Below are positions 14,800 to 27,300 of a stretch of 64,000 nucleotides of DNA, piece after piece. The notes beneath the pieces were generated by a model that made no database searches, was not told the origin of the DNA, and worked only from the letters and a program-made list of their open reading frames with translations. The translations under genes were made by a program, and so were the position numbers. Every line of letters starts with the position of its first letter. Position 1 is the first letter of the stretch. Source of the DNA: Pelargonium tetragonum (taxonomy: Eukaryota > Streptophyta > Magnoliopsida > Geraniales > Geraniaceae); NCBI GenBank assembly GCA_036897445.1, contig JAYMTL010000112.1, positions 1 to 64,000 on the forward strand, written 5' to 3'.

Positions 14800-15280
14800 A
14801 TGGAAATGGCCTTACAATTTGTTCGTCTTGAATTATATAAGGTAAAAAGGCTGCTTTAGAGAAAGAGATAGTAGAAAGGAAGAATAGCGACTCTAAGGGT
14901 TCTGAGCTGGATATAGAGTCAGATAGAAATGAAAGGGTTAGGAGTTTCGTAAGCAAAGGTTTAGTTTTTACAAGTTAACACAAAGTTTTCTTATTTTGTA
15001 GAAGTACAGCTCTAGGGAATCCTAAGCTAGGTATTAGGGCAGGTACAAAAAAGTAGAGAGTAACGAAGACAGAAGTCAATAGGGTAATACAAAATTTCTA
15101 ATAGCTGAATGTAAAATAAAGAAAAGAGGTAATGTAATTAAGAAAAAGCAAGTTGTCGAGTCTTTCTAGGTAACAAGGTTATTATCGAGACAAAGAAAAC
15201 AGGGTTACAGACTAAGAATAGCTTTGAAAAGTCAAGAAACAAAGAAATGTACGCCAGCCAGGTAGTAGGAACCCTTAGTT
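14800..15280. other. Purine-rich island
   Basis: The plus strand is A/G-rich (AGATAGAAATGAAAGG, AAAGAAAAGAGG), the strand opposite to the pyrimidine-rich island 0.4 kb upstream. A 104-codon minus-strand frame at 14642-14956 overlaps it; that frame has no recognisable domain and its Ser/Leu/Phe-rich composition follows from the base skew. Confidence 0.3.
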
Positions 15281-16782
15281 TCTTAGCTAATATTACTTAA
15301 AAAGAAGGTGTTTTAAAGGAGAGCTTCCCTCGAAATAGGTTTTTAGGAAATTCTACGAAGGGTTAGTCATTTTTCTTAGGTATGGGGGTATAGTTTAAGC
15401 TTCTGAGGAATTTGGGTCTGGGGGAATCCTGTATCTTCACTAAAATGGGAATTACTAGGAATTTTCTAAGCGAGTTTCCGAAACAAGGTAAATGCTAATA
15501 AACATGAAATATCAATTCCAAAAGCTTCAATAAAAAGAAACCAAAAATGTCTTTTAAAAAAGAATGATATTCCTCGCCTGTAAAGAACCGACTAAAGGGA
15601 AGGTTTTACAGGAAAAAAGAAGTTGTAAGGTTTAGTGGAAGTTTATCCTAATCAACGAGAGCTGATATAATATAAGTGCAGGCTATTTCTGCGCTAAAGC
15701 TAGTTAATACTTTAATAGGCATTTCTGGTCAAAAAGACCAGGTATATAAATTTCCGACCCAAGGGATACGAGCACCTTAAGAGGACTTGAGATCTCTTTA
15801 TTAGAAAATTAGAAAAGAATGAAGATTAAACCTTTTTTCCTTGTAAGAGTCAAAAGCGAAGTAAAGGTCTATAATTTGTTCCACTTTCAAGGGAATTTTA
15901 TTCTTGATCTAGTAAAAAGAAACAGGGAATTCCTAAAAAAGGGGGCGCAGAAACACCAAAAGTAAGAGGATGGGTATCTCTGTTCTATCTAGTATACTAC
16001 CTTAAACCTCCCGACTACTTAAGGCTATAGGCTATATATAGTGTTAGCTACTAAAACAGAATTTTCTTACTAATCATAATCAACTATACTAATACCTACC
16101 TATTAAAGATAAGAATAACAGGAATACCAAATTAGAGTTATAGTATAAGAAGGAAAAACTTTCCTAGATCCTAGGTCTAAACTTGCTAAGGATTCCCCTG
16201 CAAAGAGCCTGAGAGCTGTAAGTTATAGAACAGGAATAAAAGAGTGTCCTTTCCTTTTAATAAATAGAATGAACGTTGGTGGTTATAATTAGGAAAGAGA
16301 CTTTAACAAGAGGGCCGTCTATTAATATATAGAAGCGAGTCTAGTAATTGGGAGTAAGCTAAGGGAAACTATAAAAACGGGAAAGGTTTCTTAACGCAAC
16401 GCAAAGAGGTTTTTTACTAAAGGAAAGCGGGCATCTAAGTCGCTATTTTGAGATGTCTAGTTAGTAAAGGGTAAACTTACCTCAGATATTACAAGCTTTT
16501 AGGAGAATTCCTATCCGTATTTTAAGTCAATAGTAAAGACTAAAGGGGTTTCTGTGTTCTGGGTCTTACTTGCACATTATGTTAGTACTAAATTTGAGAA
16601 TAAAAGGGTGCCTTCTGCTTTAAGATTTGGGTAGTAGGCATAAGAAACGTAATTACGGGATATAGAGTCTAGCTAAAGGTAATTCGTTTTCGGTAAAGAC
16701 ACCAGATAGAATTTTCTAAGTTAAGTAGGGAAGTATACTAACTCTAAGAAAGGATGATGAGGTTTTAAAGTGGAATAGAACC

Positions 16783-16845
16783 TATCTATGTCTGACTGTA
16801 TACTCTGGGACTCGAACCCTTGTCGCTGATGTACTCTGTTACTGC
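16783..16845 (-). pseudogene. tRNA-like fragment, copy C
   Basis: On the minus strand it reads CAGTAACAGAGTACATCAGC, followed by a T-arm-like AAGGGTTCGAGTCCCAGAG. A D-arm-like stretch seems joined to the T arm with no normal anticodon arm between. 29 of 35 positions (16806-16840) match 54361-54395. Degenerate; I cannot assign an amino acid. Confidence 0.4.
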
Positions 16846-19800
16846 TGCATAACCTGTAAAAACTTTTGTTATGCCGGCTCGTTCTGACTAAAAGGGACTC
16901 CAATTAAAGTTAGTAAGTCACTACAACGGGAAGGAATTTCTTAATCTTAATGAGTAGAGCAGATCCAAGTGAAATAAGGTAAGGAGTTTCCGGTAAATGA
17001 GATCTGGGTTTTCCAGGGTAAAAAGCAACTTTACGAAGTACCTAAACTTGTGGTAAGGGATATTCCATAGAATAACTTGGGGCTTTTTCGAATTCATTTT
17101 TATTCGGTTACCCTTAGCCCTTTTGAAAGTATTTACAGAAAAAGTCTATTTTAGAGTGTAGGGTTGACAAGATAAAAAGGTACCACGATATAAAAAGGAT
17201 TTTACAGAGCCGGAGGAAAATAGGAAGGTTTTGAGCTGTGTAATGTGTAAGGGTTTGATATTACAGGTTTTGAAGTCTTAACCCTTCCCTTTTTGTAAGC
17301 TAGAATCGCAGGAATTCAACAACAAAAAGCTAACAGTTAAGGGGTTTTACAATAGAAAGTCCTTAGTTCTTGGTTAAAAGGGACTCTTAATAATCAAAAG
17401 TCTAGAAAGGTTTAAACTCCTTTTCGGGGTTTTTTGTATAGATAGAAAGCTCTTTTATTTAAAGAGTAGGATAAGTAAGCGTAATTTGCTAACAAGTTCT
17501 TGTGAGCCCCGTAGTCCAGAAAATAGAGCATGCATATAGGAATTAGGTAAAGGGGTTTTCCTTGTTGTATAAAAGGAATTTGTAAACTTGGGAGCAAGGC
17601 AAAGCGCTCCATTTTCCTCCTAGGGTATTTTCCCAAAAAAAGTTAGCTTAATTTGAAAGGGTATGCCTAACCTGGGTCAGTTACTATATATTTATTGGGT
17701 TTTTTTGGATCTGTAAAAAGAGGCCCTTGAGAAACTTTTTTTGTTAGAAAAGTTTCCTATTATAAATAGGATAGGTCCAAAGAAATTAGTAAGCCATATA
17801 GGACTGGGATAGGACTAAAAAATCTAACTATAAATTAAAAATTTACAGTATCCTTTAATTTATTTACTCCTAAATTTCAGTTAAGTCTTATCTTAAGGAA
17901 AGTCGTATGTTCCCGTCGTGTTCCTCTGTTTCCAGGTTCCCAATTCCAGATAGTAAGAAGGAGGTTTCCCGGAGGGGAAGGTAGAGAAGCTCGAAACGTT
18001 TCCTGTATCTCTAGTAATTAAAACCCTAAAGAAAGAAGAAACTAAGTAGGAAAAGTTTAACCTTGCGGTGAATTGCCCGCGGAATAACTATCAAGCTTAA
18101 AAAAGTAGGATACTCAAAGGACTAAGCGGGAGCTTCTTTCTTATATGTATAACTAAAAAAAGCCTTCTCGGGAAGCTCTCAATAAGGGTTGTTTTCTAAT
18201 TAGTTAAGGAATTTCCTGTAAATAAAGTCCAGTTAAAGTATAGATAACAAACAAGTGAATAAATAAGAGCTGACGTAAGTAGGATATTCATTACACAATA
18301 TAAGATTTTCTAGGAGAGTTTAGTAAAAAAAAGATGTTACGGAATATATGAAGCGGATATCTAGAGAATTTAGTGGGTTAGTAAAGTTCTAGACTTTTCT
18401 TTACAGGTGTCCCAGACAGGTTATATCTTATAGAAAGTATTCAAAAGGTTTTGCTTTTACAGAGATTTACAGCTTGCCGGGGAGGAATTCAAAGAGGGAA
18501 AGCCTAGAAGTTTTGTGTTTCCGTATTCGGAAGATTTGGAATATAGAAATGAAGACCTAACTTCTGTTTAGGAAAGCCCCTGAAATTAGGGAAAACCCGT
18601 TTACTATACGAAACGAGTGGATCCCTCTTTTACAAAACAAAGTTCGAAATAGTTCATAAAATTGAGAAAAAGTCAAGGATGTTTTAACATTATATCATTA
18701 TATATATAAAACATTATATATTGGATAGCAATAAACCTTAAACTCTTAAGCAGAGTCTGGTATAAAGCGGGCTAGGGTTCCTTATCAAGGTGTTATGTAA
18801 TACACATGAACAAATGACTAAATGTCGTAAAGGGGCGCCTTTAGATAGAGAAGGTAACTTCGAATCATTAAACAGGAATAGCTACCCAAATATACACCTA
18901 TACAGTCCCTATATCAAGAAAACACTACAACAACAAACAAAGTTTTTAACTACCCAGATTCGGAAAAAAGGAAACAGCTAGGAGAATGATAATAAAAAAG
19001 GGCTCTACAGCTACCACGTACCATGGGAAATCTAGCCCTTAAAGTACAGAATATAAAGGATCCCTTACTCTTTGAATTAATGGCCAATCTATACTTGTGT
19101 ACGAGACAGCGCCCCTCGACGAGGGATCTTGGCTAATTGAATTTTTATTTATTTAAGTAATAGCTGTATAAATTAAGCAGGTTTTAGTGTTTGTTGCCTT
19201 GTTAGGGTTTGGGAAGTCTTCTTTGCGGAAATGTCCTTGCAAGAGTTAAGGTATAGTTGTTTTAATGATTTTACGAAAGAAATTGCCGGGATACTGGTTT
19301 AACAGTCGTACAAAAGCGAGACTCTCATAGTCAAGTAAAGCGTCCCCTTTTAGTAGTTCTTGTGTGAGTTCTTAGATTCCCACGAAAGCTTAAACTTTCA
19401 GTATATTTCAGTATAGGGTAATTTCTTATTGTGCTCTCGTGGTACTTCAAAAGAAACGATTTTTTTAACAAAGAAGCTTAAAAAAAATCTTACTCGGCAT
19501 ATTTTTATTTACTGGGAGGAGGTTAATGCCGGGAAAAGCCCCCTCTAAGATAAGATTTATTTAGGTGGTTTCGTATTATAATATTGCTTAATTTGTTATT
19601 CCAGGAGTTCTAGGATCTGCTAGTGTCTATGCTTTTTCCCTAAAACAGGTTCTTGTACGAGGGTTCCAAAGCAGTGAATTGACGAGTACTGTCTTAGGGT
19701 CCTTATTTAAGATTTAACTTGAGGAGCACTTTCGAGGTTCTATGTTTACATTTGCTGGCATTAAGTCAAGAAGCTGCAGCTCGTTGTTGTTGATGGACCT

Positions 19801-20349
19801 AGGGTATAGCGTTAAGAAAGAAGTACTTCGTATAGGGTAAAAACGCACATTCTTAGGGAAAAGTCAAGGTATTTGAAAGCGTCAGTCAGGGACTCTAAAA
19901 ATCCACTTAGTTTTTACAGGGTCTTTTTTGTATTAGGGGTGAAGCTTTAAGTACAGTATGAGTACTCCCTATATCTTTTTCAGTACAGGTTTTTCTGATT
20001 ATGATATTAATAGCATACGGGTCTCAGTCACTAAGGTTTAGTCTTTTAGAGTTAAGATTTTTGATGTTTATTCATTACCCTGAAACTCCCTTACTTAAAT
20101 AGAAACCTTTCCTTTTTCTATTTTAATAGTCCTTGTTCATTGGAATTGGAGTTTACCATTTCCTTAATAAGACTCAAAACCAAAACAAGGATGGATGAAT
20201 CGAAGTATAGACTTTAGCTCCTTAAAAAACTTTTTAATCTGGAATCAATCGCTTAGATAAAGTCAATTCTGAATCAAATAGAACTTTATTACATGGATCC
20301 TAGAAAGATAAAGATAGATTTTATAAGTAGCTTAGAACTTTCATATATA

Positions 20350-20402
20350 GTTAAATCAACCCTGAATCCAGGTTGTAGCCGCAGGTTCAAGTTTCACTAC
20401 CC
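20350..20402 (+). pseudogene. tRNA-like fragment with GCCGCAGGTTCAAGT block
   Basis: A CAACC/GGTTG stem with a 9-nt loop is followed by GTAGCCGCAGGTTCAAGT and CACTACCCA, recalling the 3' half of plant tRNA-Lys (GGTCGCAGGTTCAAGTCC). The T stem is broken and no 5' half is clear. The 15-nt block 20378-20392 recurs inverted at 40970-40984. Confidence 0.3.
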
Positions 20403-21009
20403 ACTTAATATGGAATTCCTTCGATTTCTTAGGTCTTGACTAGTTAGGTACAGGAAATGTATAAAAGCAGAATTCCCTCTTTTTAATATCCCTTAGGAGG
20501 CTGAAGAAAGAGGATTTACTATAAACTTTAGCAGCTCCTTCCGACTCTCTACTCTAAAACTGGGTCAGAAAGGTAAGAAAAAGCTTAACAAATATAAAGA
20601 AAAAGGGGCTTTCCTGTTCAGACAAAGTTAAGCTCACTAGCTCCTCAAATTACTCAATTTAGGAGAGCTTAATACTAATCTGGGCCTTTATTTAAGTCTT
20701 GGATATTGCAAAGGAAAGGTATCGAAGATAAGCGTATACTAGAGTGGCCAAGGTAGCGCTGCGTTAGAGCCGCTATCCTCAGATCAGGGGAATTGTAAAT
20801 AAAGTTTTTTTTACTGAACAAGGTATAACCTAAGTGTCGAAGTGTAACTAAGTCGTCAGGATGTTTACTAGAAAATTGAAAGTATAGTAGATTAGGAACC
20901 TGATAACATATAAAATAATAGAAATACCGAATATCCTTACCTTTTTACAAGAGAAAGACTTTCAAAGGCAAAAGCTCGGGATCCTTTTTCGTATCCTAGG
21001 ATTTAGGGC

Positions 21010-21388
21010 AGGTAATGTAATTAATATCTACAAGTCAAAGTTTTCTACAATAGAATCAGAATTTTCTTACAAATAAGTTTAGAAAACCTCTAGGAATCTA
21101 CCTTTCTTCAGTTCAATAAATTTTATTCGTTAAGAACTCCTATTTTCTATTTCTAGTTCCTACTCATAGAGGACCTACTAGCACATCCAAAAAGTATAAC
21201 CTGTAGTAGTTTCTTTCGGAAGTCAGATATAAAGATTTTTTGATATTAAAAAAGGTAAGAAAGTCCTAAAAAATTTAGGCAAGCCTTTATTTAAATTACA
21301 AATGAGATGCTCCTCGGTCTCTTTTAAAAATGGCTATAGTTCTATTCTTTCTCAGGGTTTTCGTGACATAAGGTAATGTAATTAATAT
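21010..21388. repeat. Pair of 18-bp direct repeats
   Basis: AGGTAATGTAATTAATAT occurs at 21010-21027 and 21371-21388; its first 15 bases also occur at 15127-15141. Flanks are not alike. Confidence 0.35.
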
Positions 21389-24300
21389 TTGAGCACAATC
21401 ATAGTGGTACCTATTTATGCTTTGATATCACTTAGATAAGCTAAGCGGGACCGCGTAAAAGGAACTTTTGAATATTCCTAGAATTATAAGTCTCGACTTC
21501 CAGAGCCTCCAGGAATGCCAGTTAACAAGGTAATTCTAAGTTTAACTTATGGGAATACTTATGAAAGTAATGCAATTCTAAAGCCCACGAACCCCTTTGT
21601 CAAAGTATCAAAACCCTTGCTAATACTCCTATAAAATAGAATCTAGCTGCCCCCAAACCCTGTTAACCAGCTAAAAAGGAAGGACTCCCCGGCTACTTGA
21701 ATACGGATACCTACTATTTCCTTTTTTGTTTAGGATTGCATTTCTATAAAGAAAGCTCCCAATTTCGTTTTTCTACGCTAACTTAACCTCGAAGAAAATT
21801 TTTAACTATGCAGGGGCAGCCTTAAAGCAAAAGTACTCCACTATAAATAAGTTTAACGTAAAGGGTAAGCTAGAGCTATAAAGGACGATTGCTGCGTTAG
21901 AGTTTTAATTAGGTAATTTGTAATTAGTGCTTACTGAACAGGGTGTTATAGGCTGGGTAACTAAGCCGGGACTTCGAAAATCTTTTTGGAGACGTTCGAC
22001 TTTTGTAAGAGTTATTTAGCAGAGTTTTCGCTAGGAGCAAGTCAAAGACACTTATCTTTTTAGTCGTATTTCGGGTAAGAAAGAGTATAAGAAAAAGAAG
22101 GGTTAAGGTTACTATCTGGAAAGCCTTTAAATTACTATTTATCACGAGGTGTATAGGTCCGCAAGCAATAACAAAAAAGAACTTAAAGAGGGCTGAACAA
22201 GAAAACACAAAAATGAGAATTCGGAGAATCCACGAGTAACATTATCTGAAATAGCTAAAGTTAAGGTTTATTCATAAGCCTTTCGAGTCTTTATTTGGTT
22301 GGTGTAAATTTGACATGATGTCTCAATTTAGAAAGGTACAATTTTTATGAAAGTATCCCCTCAGTACCCTAAATTGAACAAATTCCTCATCTCAGAAATG
22401 GTAGAATCAACCGGAGTCCTTTGGTTTACGCTTATCTGGTTATAGTGTTAGAACTCTTTTCGGAAACAAAGGAAAAAAGGATGGCAACCATTTCTTTTTG
22501 AGACGGAAAGTCTTGATTGTTAGTTTAGTGCTGAATAGTAAGAAGTGAACCTTCCCTTACTTATTAGTCTATTTTTGATTCCTTAACTTTCTCCGCAGTG
22601 CTTTGCTGGATCGTCCAGTGTGATCATATAACATATCAAAAGGTTCATTTTGGGAAGCTTGGCTTAGAACTATGTGTAAGAAAAAAGGCTATTAATACTT
22701 ATTAACCCGTTTAAAGTTCTTGGCCGAAAACCCCTGTTCACTAAGTAACCAATGGAATTTAGTACAAAAGAGCATGTCAGCAAAGTCGTACTAGGCATAG
22801 GGCTGTAAGGATTTTTAGGCTTTGAGATAAATTGCTAGGGTGTGTATTTTTTACTAAAGCTTTGTGTCTTAGGTAAATCAAATTAGAAGTGTTCTTAGAA
22901 TATGCATGAAAGTCAAAAAATTTTCGAAAAAGGATGGCATTGAAAGCCAATCAGAAAGTGTATCCAAGAATGAGTTTTCCGGGGGACCTGTCTTATATAT
23001 ATATATTATCTCCTAAATTAAAGGTTTATTTATAATAAGTAAAAGCTCCTTATTTTGCCCTGTGCTCAGCCTTATAATAGGCTGTGTTTATTCCAATATG
23101 TTGTTGCCCCTGCCTCTTTTTTAAGGGTGTTAAGTGTTCCCCTTGGGCTCCCGCAATAGTATTAAAAAATAAGAGTAGTAACCCGGCATTAGTCTTTTTT
23201 TAACTGTTAACTGACTTTCTCAAGGACCCGAAACCCCGGAATACCCACAATCCGAGAACAATCAATCTAGGGCTCCTCAGATTGAGATTTCTAAACTTTA
23301 TATTTGAGTGCACTTAGTAAAAGTAAGGGAAAGGGACCAAACTTAATTATCCAACGAAGTAGATTCTTAGTTGAAGTCTAATTACGTATTTCTAAGAGTC
23401 CTTTGGGGGAGAGACTTCTTAAAAGAAATAGAGACTGGCAGTCCGTGCCGTTAAACTTAAGATTCTGATAGAGTTTTTTAGTCTTTATTAGGCAAAAACC
23501 CAATTTAGGTAGCAAGTTTTAATAGCACGGGGATGTCTCTTTTTGCTTAGAAAAATCGTGTATTATAGCTTGATTTTATCTTGATATGGAGCTTTTAGAA
23601 AAGGGAGATTGGCGCCTGTATTAATCCTGATATACTGCTTGATAAGTATCAAAGTAGTAGTAAAGACTCAAAATCTAAAGGTTACCTTCAGTTTTATAAG
23701 ATTTCAATAGGGATCCTATGGCTCTACTAACTGAATAAAGGTGCTAAATGAGATCTCAAAGAAGCAAAGAGTTCTATACCGGACTTAGAAATAGGTTTTC
23801 TAGAGTTAGAACAGAAGGAAGTAAGTCTGCAGTATTGGTTTTAATATATGCTTTATTTAGGCGAGAGACACTGGGCCTCTAAATTTGTGCGAAACGGGAT
23901 TTAATAAAAATCATATATACAAGTCTCTTTCTTATTACAAGGAAATTCTTATTAATTATAAACAGCCCTACATTCGGCAGGAATTGTCCCACGGGTAAAA
24001 CTTCGCTTTAACAAGCAATCTACTAATAAAGTATCTCCAAGAGCCGCTTAATCTTTAGTTTTTTAGGTTATTTTCTATTTTTCTGCTTACTCCTCGCTTC
24101 ATATTCGTAACGGAGACTGCAGTCAAATGTACTGAAGAAGTTTACTCTATATAAAGGTCCATAATAGCTCCGAGTGCTAAATGAAATTGCATTACTTCAC
24201 TTATAACCTTTTTCCTGAAAGTGTAGACCTCTATATCCAGGATTGTCCGCGGAAACCGCCCGTATTTCAAAATGCGAGGAATACTTTAATTGGAAAGCCT

Positions 24301-27300
24301 CTACCCAGCTGCTAACTGAATTAGGTCAAAACGAGTTTTTGAAACCTGTAGCTTTTTTATTTTTAGATCACGAAATTTGTGAATTATACCTTACTAGAGC
24401 AGGAAACTACTTGTAGTTACGCGTATTGGTTAAGAAACTCCTATTTTATCAGGTATAATTTCTATATTCACTGTATACCCACCTGCTGAAAAAGAAGTCT
24501 TACGAAAAAAAGAAGTGGTGTGGCTGCAAGCTACTCTTTAAATAATAGGAATAATAAGAAATTTCAGGAGCCTTTTAGTTGCTTTTATAAATAATAAATA
24601 AGTTTAGATTTTATCTCATTTAGGAACTCTTATAATACGAAAAGGGCTCTTATAGAAATACTCGAATTTCGGGTTATCCCACAAGAGTGCCTCTGGAAAA
24701 ACTCTGGAAGTACTTTTACGTAGCTAAACCCAAACTATTTTGTAAAGGGTCTTATCAAGAATTAGGAAAATGGGGCCCTTGAGGATCCACTAAAGAAAGG
24801 GGGATTATATAAAAAAGACATAATTAGATTAGAGTGACTTTTTTAGGCTCGGGAGTTTTGGGGGTTATCCTAAATTGTATTTTAAGGAAAAGTCCACTTA
24901 ATCTAGCCAATTGAAGCCTTTCCGAGCTTGAGTATTAGACCCGCTTAGTAAACGTTTTATGCTTTACACAGAAAAATAAAGAAAATCTTACACGCTGCTC
25001 GTTAGTATATTAACATTAGTACAATTGAAGACTCCTATCTATTATTAAGGAAGGTACAATATATTATTTACAAATGTCACGTTCCAATCACACAATATGA
25101 AAATGCCTAAGTTTACTACTATTATACACCCTTGCTTGGCTTGTGAATTACTAATGTTCGCGATTCTCTGCTAGGATTATATAAAGTGCTCCGCATGCTC
25201 TCGGGCAATACTTATAGGGGCCCCTAAATATATCCATAAATGAAACTAGAAAAAACTATTAGGAATAAGGAAACGTTCTAAACTCTAATTCTGAAAGAAA
25301 TCGTTTCAGTTTACAGAAAAATACGAGAAGTTTAGATTTTGAAATCTGTAAAAGGCCTTGGCAATTGAAATGGTTATATATAACCTTTACTTACGGGGTT
25401 CCGCATGGATTAAATCTAAACTCCGGATACCTTTGTCCGAAAGTGCTTTATATTATAACTTAACTTTAATTCATTCAAAAGTCAAAATTGCTTTGTGAAC
25501 TAGGAGGAGCTTTAACGAGCCCTAGTTAGGGATTTCAATCGGAAAAGGGGCTCGTAAAGGACAGTTAACAATGAAGTAGTCCTTGTGCGCTTTAACCTAG
25601 CAAATACGTAACTCTTTTATCTTTGTTTATCTGAATATTATGAAGAATACCCCAAAAATGAAAAGATTATCGCAGCGCCTTATTTACTACCTAATCACAT
25701 AAAAACGAAACTTACCTGTATTTTTAACCCCATAAATAAGGATAAGGAAATTTCAATATCCCGTTAATAATGGAAACCTAATACTAAACTTCAACTTTAA
25801 GTAATAAATAGGAGACGCCTTACTTTCTTTGCTTGGAGCTTGGGAAAAAAAGGGGTACTAAGCCTTTTTAAGGACTTAAATTGCCCTGTTCGAAGGCATT
25901 TCCTTAGAAATCCCCTGCAACGTTACTTTTTTAGTTTATTTCTTATTGAAATTTTTAGAGTAAGAAAATCCTTTGTCTACCGTTCGAAATGACTTGAAAA
26001 TCTTTTAATTTAATATTGAATAGATACTCATATATATATATTACCCGTAGAATCTTAAGAGCTCTTAGGCTATTAGTAAGCCCTCCTTCAATTGCAAGAG
26101 AAGCCTCTAGTCTAGGAAAAAGGGGTGGTCCATAAAAGCTAGTAAGAACCGGACATAAAAAGAAACATCTATGAAAGCTAATAGAACAACTCAGGAAAAT
26201 CCTTATTTACTAAGACCAAAGTATAGTAACACTCAGCAACCCCTTATTCGGTTTCGAGAAGTTTAAAACTCTAAGTTACAAGACACTCCCTTAAGTAGCA
26301 AACCCTAAATTATTCGAGTAGCTAGTTGTCAGAAAGGGTTATTCCAGGAATTCTTGCCCTAATTTGCTATAATCTATGTAAGTATAAGCAATTTCGCAAG
26401 TATCTTTTTGAAGGTACTTAGCTTTCCGGCCGAATTTATAAGTGTCTTGTATTAAGCCAAAAATCACTCTAAAGAGAGTGGTTAATACAGTTTAGTTATT
26501 TAACTCTTAATAAGCCCTACTGCTGAATCCGTTAGGTTAGAGTAAAGACTCATAAAAGCAAGCATTATAATTTAAACCTAGTGATAGCGGATTTTAATAG
26601 ATTTTACCCACGTGCAGGAATAGAAAGAATATATGCCGCCATTTTAGGTAAAACTTAAATTGGTCAAATAATATAGAGCTCCTTTATACTCAAGTTTACG
26701 GAAATTCTATCTTTACTATATAACCTACTCAACTAATAACAAGAAGAATTCCTCTTTCTAAGAAAATTCAAAGTGCAACATTAAGTCTTGATTTTGAAGC
26801 AATTAAGCTGAGGCAGGCTGCAAAAGAGTAAAAGTACTCAAGGATTTATATGCTCTATCATCAGAAAAAACCTTATAATTATAAGCTCGTATTAATTCAG
26901 TAAATTAGAAACTTTATAATTAGATATTACCTTTGGATCTTTTAAAAAAGGTAAAGTATTAAACAAAATATCTAAAAAAGTACGAACATAGCCTAGGATC
27001 TATGTAAAAAACTACTGAGTGTTGGCTTTATCTGCGAACCTCTAATAAAATCAGAGCTCTTTTTATAAGCTTCTAGTATACTTAAGTAGTTCGGCTATAA
27101 CTTAAAACTAAAGTGAAATGCAATACTTCCCTGCAGATAATTTCGCTTAAAAACTAACTAAGGAATCTTAACGTATAAGCTAGGATTCCTAAATGAAAAT
27201 ATCCTGTATTAGCAAACACCGAGGGCTACCTATATTTCCAGCTTTTAGAGGGCATGCTTAATTACACTTGATAGATTAACAACTTTTAGTATTTATTCTC

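Noticed and set aside
14642-14956. 104-codon minus-strand ORF
   Set aside because: Low-complexity Ser/Leu/Phe composition follows from purine-strand bias; no motif, no leader, no neighbour gene.
18660-18730. AT-rich repeat as a replication origin
   Set aside because: Only short TA microsatellite sequence, without hairpins or conserved blocks.
20740-20800. Possible type II tRNA (GAGTGGCCAAGGTAGCGC)
   Set aside because: No T arm or pairing acceptor stem follows, and the anticodon stem is mismatched.
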